Shown here: in pieces, positions 17,322 through 25,730 of the stretch
Layout: the number at the start of each line of letters is the position of its first letter
Numbering within the stretch: the stretch's first letter is position 1
Assembly (NCBI GenBank): GCA_002709045.1
Contig: PAPJ01000069.1
Coordinates: forward strand, 1 to 35,074
Source: Planctomycetaceae bacterium
Lineage (GTDB): Bacteria > Planctomycetota > Planctomycetia > Pirellulales > Pirellulaceae
Length of the DNA: 35,074 bases
Direction of reading: 5' to 3'
Notes under the pieces: model-generated
Seen by the model: only the letters and a program-made list of their open reading frames with translations
Told to the model about the DNA's origin: nothing
The model's database searches: none
Made by a program: the position numbers and the translations under genes

Positions 17322-20089
17322 GATTTGGTTATCGCTTCATCCAGATTTAACAATACCTGTGCGACTGAATACCAGGAACCACGTTTTCGCCGTAGTTCCA
17401 GCAGTACCTTAATTTCCTCGTCACTCGGTTTGCGGGCAACGACGGTTCGAAAAGCACGGATTATCTTTTCGCGGTCATTGCCATCCCATCGCCAAATCAT
17501 ACTGGCGAAATGGGTTGCCATTTCAACATAGACGGGATCATTTAATAACGTGAGCGCCTGCAGTGGAGTATTTGAGCGACCTCGGCGAGTCGTGCAAACA
17601 GCTCGCTCAGGTGCGTCAAAATTAATCATGCTGGGATAAGGATTGCCCCGACGCCAGACAGTATAAATTCCCCGGCGATGGCGATCCGAACCCATCGACG
17701 TGGGATACTCGGTAACGTCCATCACGCTAAGGATTTCCATCCACAGCCCGTCGGGTTGCTCCGGGTAGACTACAGGCCCGCCCAATTTATTGGCTAAGAG
17801 ACCTGACGCCGCGAGGAGGTTGTCTCTTACCAATTCAGCAGTTAAGCGAAAACGAGGGCCGCGGCCGTACAGATCATTGGTGGGATCCAGTTGAAGTAAG
17901 GTCTCGTCCGCGACTGAGGTTTGTTGATAGGTTGACGATAAAACCATCGTTCTAATAAGCTGCTTGATAGACCAGCCCTGCTCCACAAAGTCGACAGCAA
18001 GCCAGTCTAGTAATTGAGGATGGGTAGGAGCATTACCTTGCATGCCAAAATCGCCGGGAGTGGATACAATGCCCTTGCCAAAAATTTCCCCCCAAAGGCG
18101 ATTGACCGTGACCCTTGCCAGTAGCGGGTTGTCAGCAGAGGTAAGCCATCGCGCCAACCCGAGCCGATTCGTTTCGGATAAGTTATCGATCGGATGCAGC
18201 GCTGATAAGACTCCCGGGACAACGGGTTTACCAGGTGTGGTATAGTCCCCCCGAATCATTATGTGTGTAGGCACTGGAAGTTCGGCATCCTGCATCACCA
18301 TTGTTGCTGTCCGGAGGGCATTGAGTTCGTCCCGAAGTCCCGCAATACGCTGGTTTCTTTCGTCGTGTTCAGTAGTTTGCTGACCAACCACGTTATCCAG
18401 CATGATGTATTTTCCCCCGTAAGGACCATTGCCGTAGGCAGTTAGCTGAATTCTGGTTACGGCGCTCCAGTCCACTTCTTCACTTGCCCAGGGGGGCTTA
18501 CTGAAAGCGTCCAGTGGTGCTGTGAATTTTGTCCAGGCGTCTGGTTTTGTGTTGGCAGTAGAAAATCCGAACGCACTGACACTTTTGTCCGAATTGTGGA
18601 TCTGGAAATTAAAGCTGCTTTGGATATCAGTTTTCAGCCAAAAGGAAATGGTTGTCATGCCGGAGAGGTCGCATTCATCAAAGGAATAGCCGGTACCAAA
18701 GAATCCAGGATCACTTTCGGCGGGTTTGATAACAGTTCTCGCTGCGGTATCGCCACCCTCTTCAGGAGCATCTTCCACAGAGGATGTTATGGCTGGGTGT
18801 GAAATGTTGTTGGTGGCTACAGGCGCTGGACCTTCGAAATCGAGTAGAATAAGCTCACGGCCTTTTTGTTGTTCAGTGGTGGCAACCTGTTTGTCGTGCT
18901 TGGCCAACTCATTGATTAAGAGTTCCGCTTGATTGCGATCAGCTGCAGACTGATAAACGATTACCTCCCTTCCAACGAAAAGCTTTTTAAACATGTTGTC
19001 GCTCTTCTGGATAAACTCCGGGATGGCCTTATTGAAATAGGCATAGAGCTGATAGTATTCTTCTTGTGAGATAGCATCGAATTTATGATCGTGACATTGG
19101 GCACACTCTAAAGTCAGGCCTAGCCAGACGGTGCCGGTGGTTGCCACTCGGTCATGAAGTACATTCGCACGGACCTCTTCAACCTTAGCCCCCCCGGAAA
19201 AATTGACGGGTACATTTCGATGAAAACCTGTTGCCACCAGTTGTTGGTCGGTGGGGTTCGGGAGTAGATCGCCCGCCAGTTGCTCTATGGTGAACTGATC
19301 AAAAGGCATGTCATCGTTAAGTGCGTTAATGACCCAGTCACGATACGGCCACATAGTCCTCATGTCATCGTGTTGGTATCCGTTGGAGTCTGCGTACCGG
19401 GCAAGGTCGAGCCAGCCGGCGGCCCACTTCTCACCGAATCGGTTAGATGCAAGCAGTTGATCCACTATTGCCGCGAATTTTGTCGGTGTCGGATCAGCTT
19501 CAAACACCTTCACATCTTTAACTGACGGCGGCAGTCCGATTAGGTCCAGATAAAGCCGGCGAAGCAGGATGGCTGGTGGGGCTTTAGGCGAAGGTTTCAG
19601 TGCTGACTGTTCAAGTCGGTTAAGAATGAAATAATCAATTTCGCTGGTGGGCCATGCTGGCTGGTTAACGTCAGGTCTTCTCGACTTTACCGGCGGGCTG
19701 AACGACCAATGTGTCTCGTAGACTGCACCATCGTCGATCCAGGCTGACAGTTTGGATATTTCCGCCGCTGAAAGTGCTTCGCCCTGGGGTGGCATTCGCA
19801 GATCCGGATCAGCTGAGGTAATCCGTTTGATCAGTTCGCTTTGTCCCGATTGCCCGGCAATAATGGCACCGCTTTCAAGGGCGTGCAAAGACTTGTCAAG
19901 ACGCAGATCGGCCTGACGCGCTGCACCGTCCGGGCCATGACAAGCAAAACATTTGCCGGAAAGAATGGGGCGAATATCACGGTTGAAGTCGTACTTATCC
20001 GACGGCTGTGCAAACGCCCGTGCATCGCAGGCGAAGGCGGCAAAAATGATAACCGGTATGACTAATAGTAATCGCTGTTTAACGAGCAT
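17318..20089 (-). CDS. Planctomycete cytochrome-type DUF1549/DUF1553 protein with inserted binding module
   Basis: A 923-residue exported protein. A signal peptide ends AFAQ. Residues about 33-120 form the planctomycete cytochrome c domain with CFACHG (47-52) and a later RMPPQG distal segment. A DUF1549 domain covers about 145-355, with the usual CAQCHDHKFDAI (329-340), a second CxxCH. Residues about 412-568 are an extra beta-sandwich module shared with two neighbouring proteins (GFFGTGY, SSFNFQIHNS, GPYGGKYI). DUF1553 follows from about 635 to 910, with NPLLARVTVNRLW, GDFGMQG and RRGRSNTPLQALTLLNDP. The function of this family is not established; haem motifs imply electron transfer, perhaps coupled to glycan chemistry. 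The start overlaps the end of the DUF1080 gene by 11 bases, and its end overlaps the DUF1501 gene by four. The inserted module lies in the inter-domain linker. Confidence 0.92.
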   Translation of the reverse strand: MLVKQRLLLVIPVIIFAAFACDARAFAQPSDKYDFNRDIRPILSGKCFACHGPDGAARQADLRLDKSLHALESGAIIAGQSGQSELIKRITSADPDLRMPPQGEALSAAEISKLSAWIDDGAVYETHWSFSPPVKSRRPDVNQPAWPTSEIDYFILNRLEQSALKPSPKAPPAILLRRLYLDLIGLPPSVKDVKVFEADPTPTKFAAIVDQLLASNRFGEKWAAGWLDLARYADSNGYQHDDMRTMWPYRDWVINALNDDMPFDQFTIEQLAGDLLPNPTDQQLVATGFHRNVPVNFSGGAKVEEVRANVLHDRVATTGTVWLGLTLECAQCHDHKFDAISQEEYYQLYAYFNKAIPEFIQKSDNMFKKLFVGREVIVYQSAADRNQAELLINELAKHDKQVATTEQQKGRELILLDFEGPAPVATNNISHPAITSSVEDAPEEGGDTAARTVIKPAESDPGFFGTGYSFDECDLSGMTTISFWLKTDIQSSFNFQIHNSDKSVSAFGFSTANTKPDAWTKFTAPLDAFSKPPWASEEVDWSAVTRIQLTAYGNGPYGGKYIMLDNVVGQQTTEHDERNQRIAGLRDELNALRTATMVMQDAELPVPTHIMIRGDYTTPGKPVVPGVLSALHPIDNLSETNRLGLARWLTSADNPLLARVTVNRLWGEIFGKGIVSTPGDFGMQGNAPTHPQLLDWLAVDFVEQGWSIKQLIRTMVLSSTYQQTSVADETLLQLDPTNDLYGRGPRFRLTAELVRDNLLAASGLLANKLGGPVVYPEQPDGLWMEILSVMDVTEYPTSMGSDRHRRGIYTVWRRGNPYPSMINFDAPERAVCTTRRGRSNTPLQALTLLNDPVYVEMATHFASMIWRWDGNDREKIIRAFRTVVARKPSDEEIKVLLELRRKRGSWYSVAQVLLNLDEAITKS
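18386..18856 (-). other. FNFQIH binding module, copy in DUF1549/DUF1553 protein
   Basis: About 157 residues (412-568) starting LILLDFEG and ending KYIMLDNVVG. Shared landmarks with the other two copies are an FFGTGY-like start, FWLKTD, SSFNFQIHNS, SAFGFST, W-x-x-x-x-W/DWSAV, LTAYGNGPYGGKYI. The pattern of strands, a late W-x-K-x-x-x-x-L-x-x-F segment and a DWS-x-V segment resembles CBM11/CIA30-like jelly-rolls. It sits exactly between DUF1549 and DUF1553. Confidence 0.75.
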
Positions 20090-21608
20090 TGTCCTGCGGT
20101 TCTGAATCGAGCTCCCGAATGAATATATTTTTCCAGCGGACTACAGCCCCCGGCCACCAGCGATCCTTACCAAGCCAGTGGTTAGACGGAGTATCGTGGA
20201 CTTCCAGTGAAATATGACCCTTGCGCCCCTGCAATTTAGCACAGGCCTCGGCATCGTAATTTGCCCATTCAACTTGCTTCATATCTAGTACGGCAACCTT
20301 CATATCATTGACCCAGGTTGTAATTACAGGGATTCTTCCCTGACAACGAACTTTGACCGTATTCCATTGTCCGAATTTCCAGACATTTAAAAAGGATTCA
20401 ACATCAGCACCATATGTAAGAATCGAGCGTGTTTTTTCGGTCAGTTCGACGCGTTCGCTATCAGTGCTGGCAGCAATCATTCGCAAAGGATTGCCCTTTT
20501 TATCATATTCAGCATCGATGGCAAACGGCATGCCGTGAACACCGGCTAACCCGTTCCCGTAGAAACCACCAATCCCTCCCTGAGGACGATGGTCTACCAG
20601 GATTTGCATGCCGGGGCTTCCGCCCGGCAGGGTTCGGATTAAAAAGCCACTATCTGTTTTCCAGTCGGGTTTCATATCCATCATGAGTTCAAAGTCACCA
20701 AAGGTTTCGCGGCTAACCAGATAAGCCCCCTTTCCACTAGCCGGCGGTTCCTGGCCTCCAACGATCGCTCCGTCTTCAACCGTCCATCGTCCAGTGTTTT
20801 TTACGGCCGCTTCAAGTGCCTCTCCCTGCAGTCGCCACTTAAACTCGGCTCCGGGGTACTGAGGGACAGGAATTCGGGGTTGGGGATACCAGCCCGCGAG
20901 CGTCTCTCCGTCAAATAAGCTACGAAAGCCAGCGGGGGGTGTTTTGGGCTTCTTGTCCTTTAATCGTTGCCGAAAATGGATAGGTCCACCTCTTTGGATC
21001 ACACCGTTCTCATTGCCCGTTCGCGTTGTCTTATTGCCGACACAGACAACCTGATCCACGATAATATACTTGCCGTCGTAAGGACCGCTGCCAAATGCTG
21101 TCAATTGCCAGCGTTCAACGGCTGACCAGTCGGCCTTACCTGCGGACCACTGAGGGACATCGAAGGATTCAACAGCAGCAGAAACTTGTTGCCACTTCCC
21201 TGCCACGCCGAGTGTCGAGAATCTGAAGGCGCTGACATGATTGTCCGGACTGTGTATCTGGAAATTGAAATTACTTTCAGAGTCTGTTTTGATCCAAAAA
21301 CGGATTTCCATCGTCCCCGACAGGTCGGTGGTGTCGATGTTATAACCCGTTCCGAAAAAATCGGATGCTGACGCGTCGGCATCCACCAAGGTCTTTGCGG
21401 CTGACATATTTCCATCCGCTGGTGCGTCTTTAACGATTGTGGTTTGGCCCTTGTGAGTCATGGAATTCATGACAATCGAATCGTCCTCGTCAAAATTAGC
21501 CAGAACGTGATCAGCTTGAGCAGTCGCTGGCGGACTAGCAATAAGCAGTGAAAGCAGTAGCCAGGGTGGCAGGTGTCTGAGGTGGTATTTCGCAGCAGGT
21601 AGATTCAT
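20079..21608 (-). CDS. Secreted DUF1080 (3-keto-disaccharide hydrolase-like) protein with N-terminal binding module
   Basis: A 509-residue exported protein; the signal peptide ends PATAQAD. Residues about 34-188 are the shared binding module (FFGTGY, SNFNFQIHSPD, GPYDGKYI). Residues about 226-500 are DUF1080: GFRSLFDGETLAGW (227-240), WTVEDGAIVGGQ (about 274-285), FELMMDMKP, SGFLIRTLPG, and a final VRWKNIFIREL. Some DUF1080 proteins hydrolyse 3-keto-glycosides; many are untested. The fold is a concanavalin-like beta-sandwich. It lies 74 bases after the DUF1552 gene and overlaps the DUF1549/DUF1553 gene by 11 bases, so it is within the operon and translationally coupled downstream. The likely role is cleavage of an oxidised glycan held by the N-domain; that is inference. 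Confidence 0.9.
   Translation of the reverse strand: MNLPAAKYHLRHLPPWLLLSLLIASPPATAQADHVLANFDEDDSIVMNSMTHKGQTTIVKDAPADGNMSAAKTLVDADASASDFFGTGYNIDTTDLSGTMEIRFWIKTDSESNFNFQIHSPDNHVSAFRFSTLGVAGKWQQVSAAVESFDVPQWSAGKADWSAVERWQLTAFGSGPYDGKYIIVDQVVCVGNKTTRTGNENGVIQRGGPIHFRQRLKDKKPKTPPAGFRSLFDGETLAGWYPQPRIPVPQYPGAEFKWRLQGEALEAAVKNTGRWTVEDGAIVGGQEPPASGKGAYLVSRETFGDFELMMDMKPDWKTDSGFLIRTLPGGSPGMQILVDHRPQGGIGGFYGNGLAGVHGMPFAIDAEYDKKGNPLRMIAASTDSERVELTEKTRSILTYGADVESFLNVWKFGQWNTVKVRCQGRIPVITTWVNDMKVAVLDMKQVEWANYDAEACAKLQGRKGHISLEVHDTPSNHWLGKDRWWPGAVVRWKNIFIRELDSEPQDNAR
21045..21509 (-). other. FNFQIH binding module, copy in DUF1080 protein
   Basis: About 155 residues (34-188) from HVLANFD to IIVDQVV. It is collinear with the copies in the sulfatase and the DUF1549/DUF1553 protein. 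FWIKTD, SNFNFQIHS, HVSAFRFST, DWSAVERWQLTAFGSGPYDG are nearly unchanged between this copy and the sulfatase copy, while the first third differs more. Confidence 0.8.
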
Positions 21609-21682
21609 TCGTAGATTTCAGGAAGGATAGAGGTTTAACGAACTGTGGTGTGAGATGGAGTTGAATGCGGGAACATGAATAT

Positions 21683-23011
21683 TTATATAGTCTGCAGGTC
21701 TCGCATTGTGCCTGTAGATGAGGCAAACCTGTCGGTTGCGATATTCATTTGCTGTAGCATGGAAACAAAGAGGTTGGGAAGTGGGTAGTTGCGAGTCGTA
21801 TCAAACGCCAGATGTTGGCCGTGCTTAAATCCGCCGCCGGCAAAAATTGTTGGTAAATTCAGGCAGGTATGTGCGTGTGCATTGCCGAGATTAGATCCGT
21901 AGAGAACCATTGTTCGGTCGAGTAGTGTGTCATCATCCTCATTGAAATCTTTAAGACCATCGAATAATTCTGCGAGCAACTTCATATGCCATTTATCGAT
22001 CACTTCGAGTTGCCTGAGTTTATCTTCGGATCTTCCATGATGTGAAAGGTTATGGTAGCCATCGCTTACCGCTTTACCCTCCACTTCAATGGCCGGTGAA
22101 TTGACACTGTCGAGCATCAGTGTGATAACCCGAGTTGAGTCCGTTTGAAATGCAAGCCGCGAGATTTCATACATCAGGCGAACTTTTTCCATGTAAGCCC
22201 CCGGGCTTTCCGGATCCAGTGGAACCGGCATGTTTACTTTTGGTTTTGGTTGAGTTTCCCAGGCTTTGGAGGCTTCAATACGTTTTTCCAGTTGTCTGAC
22301 GCTGTTGAAATATTGTTCCAGTCGTTGTTGGTCGCCTTTGCCGACTTGCTTACTAAGTGTCTTCGCCTGACCGGCAACGGTATCTAAGATACTTTGCCCT
22401 AATTCCAGCTTGCGGACCTGCTGTTTGGTTTCCTGAGCCGTTCCCTGAATGAACATTCGTTTGAACAGATCGGCCGCGGACTGGTCGCAGGGGATCATGA
22501 CTCCCGATTCTGTCCAGGAAAGGCTGCGAACGCCCTCTTGAACATTGACACCTAAGGTAAACGAAGGGAATCGTGTTTGATGTCCGATCTGTTCGGCCAT
22601 TAGCTGATCCAACGAAATTGTATTTTTAAAACGACCGCTGGCAGGGTGCGGTGCGGCGGTCAGGAAGCAGTTGTCTGCGGGATGACCGCCGTCGACGTCA
22701 GGATGTGATACCCCGCTAAATACAGTGAAGTCATTGCGATGTGTGCTGAGTAATTCGAGGTACGGTGAGAGTTGATAGTCGAAACCTCTGCCCTGTGGAA
22801 AGAAGAGATCTGGTAGTAATCCAAGGTTGTTACAGATTGCGAGCATCCGGGTAGTTTTTGGAGTTGCATTCGCAGCAGAGCTAAATGGCGCCTGCATAAT
22901 GTTTAACAGCGGCAGCGACAACGCAACACCGGTACCACGCAGCAGACTGCGGCGTGACATTGGCTTTCGATTCGTCGTATATGGGCCGGATGACCGGGTA
23001 CGTGACTTCAT
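21683..23011 (-). CDS. DUF1552 (HxxSHH family) exported protein
   Basis: A 442-residue protein with a Tat-type signal (MSRRSLLRGTGVALSLPLL, from residue 18; that Met is an alternative start). It carries the family hallmark HNLSHH (320-325), plus GRGFDYQLSPYLELL (75-89), DQLMAEQIG, LSWTESG (about 164-170), FQTDSTRVITLMLD (288-301) and LYGSNLGNAHAH. DUF1552 belongs by fold to the alkaline-phosphatase-like group; its activity is unknown. It starts 11 bases after the stop of the DUF1592-type gene, its standard partner, and is followed 74 bases on by the DUF1080 gene. Export by Tat suggests a folded, perhaps metal-loaded protein working beside the cytochrome partner. Confidence 0.92.
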   Translation of the reverse strand: MKSRTRSSGPYTTNRKPMSRRSLLRGTGVALSLPLLNIMQAPFSSAANATPKTTRMLAICNNLGLLPDLFFPQGRGFDYQLSPYLELLSTHRNDFTVFSGVSHPDVDGGHPADNCFLTAAPHPASGRFKNTISLDQLMAEQIGHQTRFPSFTLGVNVQEGVRSLSWTESGVMIPCDQSAADLFKRMFIQGTAQETKQQVRKLELGQSILDTVAGQAKTLSKQVGKGDQQRLEQYFNSVRQLEKRIEASKAWETQPKPKVNMPVPLDPESPGAYMEKVRLMYEISRLAFQTDSTRVITLMLDSVNSPAIEVEGKAVSDGYHNLSHHGRSEDKLRQLEVIDKWHMKLLAELFDGLKDFNEDDDTLLDRTMVLYGSNLGNAHAHTCLNLPTIFAGGGFKHGQHLAFDTTRNYPLPNLFVSMLQQMNIATDRFASSTGTMRDLQTI

Positions 23012-23022
23012 TTCGAGAACGA

Positions 23023-25710
23023 TTATTTATTTAGAAAAAGGCTGCTCTTTACCAGTTCATGGATGAGCGTACGGACACCGTAATTTCGTGGTTTACTATT
23101 TTGTATTATAACTTCGAGTTTTTCGCGGTCGGAGAATCTATTTGGTGCTCCCGTTGCAAAAGTCATAAGTTGGCTGACCAGGTTTCGAGCCAGTAAGTGT
23201 TCCTTCGTGAGGAGAATCTGTTTTAGTTCTAGAATGTCTGTAAAATTTTGACCGTCAGGAAGTGTTCCTGATGCATCGACCTTGGGACCCAAACGATAAC
23301 GATTAATAAATCCATTGTGTCCGATTCCGGATACCGGCACCCCATTGCCCTCAGGCGTGGTTCGGTACTGTTCCCGCCAGGCACCCATAACATCAAAGTT
23401 TTCCAGCGCAAAACCTACCGGATCAATTTTTACATGGCAGATATTACAGCTTTGATGCGAACGATGAAGCGCCAATTGTTCGCGAATAGTGCTGGCTCCG
23501 CGTATATCCGACTCAATCGCCTGGACTGAGGGAGGTGGGGGGGGGATATGCGTGCCGAGCAGTCGTTCCATCACCCAGGCACCGCGTGTAACAGGCGATG
23601 AGGTAGTGCCATTGGCAGTGACCTTTAGCACACTAGCCTGCGTCATCAGACCGCCTCGTGGATTGTTGTCGTTGAGTTCTACCGGACGAAAGTATGCCCC
23701 CAGAACATCTTCGATTTCATAGAGAGTTGCCAGCCGTTCATTGATAATGATGAAATCAGAGTCGACTACATGACGAATGCTGAGGTCTCCCCGGATCAGT
23801 TCCTGAAAATAGAGTTGCGTCTCTTCAGACATTGATTCCACTAACGCGTCATCCAACTGATACTCGGGATAAAGCTCAGAATCAGGATCGCTGGCCGCCA
23901 TGTTTCGCAGGTCCAGCCAATAGTCTAGAAACGCATCAACAAAACGACGGCTTTTGGCGTCATCCAGCATTCTGTCGACTTGTTGGCTGAGGATATCTGG
24001 GTTCAACAGTAATCCGCTGGCGGCAAGACTACGGAGTGTTTCGTCAGGCGGTGAGTTCCAGAGGAAATAAGAAAGTCTTTCGGCTAATGCATGCGCGTCA
24101 AGTAATCCAGATCCTGCATGGTGATAGAGAAATTCGGGGGAGCCAAGTACGGCGGTGTATCCGGCTAACATGGAATCGGTAAAGGTATGTCCATTGGACA
24201 GCGACTCACGAATCAAGGTCAAAAATCGCTGAAGATCGGCGTCAGTAACGGGTCGGCGATGGGCTTGTGTCATAAAATTTAACAGCAACCGCCGTGCATC
24301 GTCGAGCGGTTGTGTGCTTTCAACCGACACATGACCTCTGTCCGGGGGGCGATTGTGAGCGTTATAGATACCGTCCAGAATATCTAAAGGGTTCGATGCG
24401 GTGGATGATGTACCACGCTCGTAATTTGGATAATCGTCTGCGATGAAGTTGTCATATTCTCTAGAAATCGGGTCGGTGGTTTTTAGGTCCTCAAATAAAA
24501 GCTGATGACCTGGTGGAGGCCAATCTTCATGGATTGGGCCCTCCACTTCCAGCCATTGATAAGCAACGCCCGGCATGCCATCCTCTTCTAAAAGGGGATT
24601 TTGGAATTGGGGTGGGCGAGATCTTACAAGTCGTGATGCATCCGGACGAATTGTTTCTCCGGCTTTTAGCCAGACTTCTAGCTCCTGAACAGACGTCTTG
24701 GGATGAAAGTCGAAATGTCCAAGGCGTCTTAGTGTTCTCGGCGGTGAGTCGGCATAGATTGTGATTGGTTCTGTACGCCGGCCTGATGTAAGCTCTGTAT
24801 AATCTGCAGACATCCAGACGGTATATCCTGCGAATTTAAGACGATATTTGCCGGAAGACGGTGCTCGAAACTGATCATACTGAATCTCCACATGTTCATA
24901 TGTACTTGAGACCATAACGACTGCCTCCTCATCCCGTCGGCTAGGAATGGACTGATGTCCCGGAAGTGGACGAATGAAACTACCAGGTTGTTCTGCCGGA
25001 CGAACATTTAAGGCAGTTTGAATGTCGTAGCCTCGCACGGGGTATGTTTTACGAATATTCGGACCATTACCCCGTGTAAATTTGAGCTGGTCCCATGAAT
25101 AAAAACGTTGTTTTAGAGGCTTGGGTTTAACACTTTGGCAGACGATGGCTGCGCGTAATGCGTTTTCTGCCGTTCGCAGATAGCGCGCTAATTGAACGTG
25201 GGAAACATCAAGTGCTTCGCCCGACTTGTTAAATCCGTGAGAGATCGGGTCCTCCGGAAGTGATTGCCGAATTTCCAGATAAGGAAGCGAGAGTAGATCC
25301 CGAATCGAATTTTCGTATTCATAACGATTGAGCCGTCTGTTAATGGCTCTGCCCGATGCAGACAGCATTTGTCGTTCCGCTTCGATGATCCCCCTGCCTA
25401 TCAGGCTCAGTAAGGAGTCTAAAACGGTGTCATCTATTTTCGATTTGTCCGGTGGAGGCATTTCGCCGGCATGTACCCGATCATAGATTTTAACCCATAC
25501 TTCGATTGAGTTCCGGGCGACCGACTGTTTCGCCAGTGTCTCCAGGTTCAGATTTCCTTCTTTGGTGCTGCCGTTGTGGCAATCAGCGCAGTGCTGATCA
25601 ATTAGTTTGACGAGTGCGACGGAAGCCTCTTGCGCGTTAGCCTGTAACGCCGCCAAACCACAGGCTAGGCCGAAAAGTGTGTTTCGTAATTGAAGGCAGT
25701 AACCATTCAT
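23023..25710 (-). CDS. Planctomycete cytochrome-type DUF1587/1595/1592/1588/1585 protein
   Basis: An 895-residue exported protein. A signal peptide ends ANAQ. The order of domains is the standard one: an N-terminal CADCHNG haem motif (41-47) with GEMPPPDK (82-89); DUF1587 (about 122-190, RLNRYEYENSIRDLL); DUF1595 (about 468-530); DUF1592 (about 535-665, LSYFLWNSPPDETL at 546-559); DUF1588 (about 683-783, RGGLMTQASVL and CNICHVKIDPVGFALENFD with a second CxxCH at 755-759); and DUF1585 at the end. The ~275 residues between DUF1587 and DUF1595 are beta-rich and may bind sugar. No reaction is established; two CxxCH motifs suggest electron transfer. It starts 20 bases after the sulfatase and ends 11 before DUF1552. 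A 9-G tract on the plus strand (23537-23545) encodes prolines before the DUF1588 haem region. Confidence 0.92.
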   Translation of the reverse strand: MNGYCLQLRNTLFGLACGLAALQANAQEASVALVKLIDQHCADCHNGSTKEGNLNLETLAKQSVARNSIEVWVKIYDRVHAGEMPPPDKSKIDDTVLDSLLSLIGRGIIEAERQMLSASGRAINRRLNRYEYENSIRDLLSLPYLEIRQSLPEDPISHGFNKSGEALDVSHVQLARYLRTAENALRAAIVCQSVKPKPLKQRFYSWDQLKFTRGNGPNIRKTYPVRGYDIQTALNVRPAEQPGSFIRPLPGHQSIPSRRDEEAVVMVSSTYEHVEIQYDQFRAPSSGKYRLKFAGYTVWMSADYTELTSGRRTEPITIYADSPPRTLRRLGHFDFHPKTSVQELEVWLKAGETIRPDASRLVRSRPPQFQNPLLEEDGMPGVAYQWLEVEGPIHEDWPPPGHQLLFEDLKTTDPISREYDNFIADDYPNYERGTSSTASNPLDILDGIYNAHNRPPDRGHVSVESTQPLDDARRLLLNFMTQAHRRPVTDADLQRFLTLIRESLSNGHTFTDSMLAGYTAVLGSPEFLYHHAGSGLLDAHALAERLSYFLWNSPPDETLRSLAASGLLLNPDILSQQVDRMLDDAKSRRFVDAFLDYWLDLRNMAASDPDSELYPEYQLDDALVESMSEETQLYFQELIRGDLSIRHVVDSDFIIINERLATLYEIEDVLGAYFRPVELNDNNPRGGLMTQASVLKVTANGTTSSPVTRGAWVMERLLGTHIPPPPPSVQAIESDIRGASTIREQLALHRSHQSCNICHVKIDPVGFALENFDVMGAWREQYRTTPEGNGVPVSGIGHNGFINRYRLGPKVDASGTLPDGQNFTDILELKQILLTKEHLLARNLVSQLMTFATGAPNRFSDREKLEVIIQNSKPRNYGVRTLIHELVKSSLFLNK

Positions 25711-25730
25711 ATGCGGCTGACCAAAAAATC

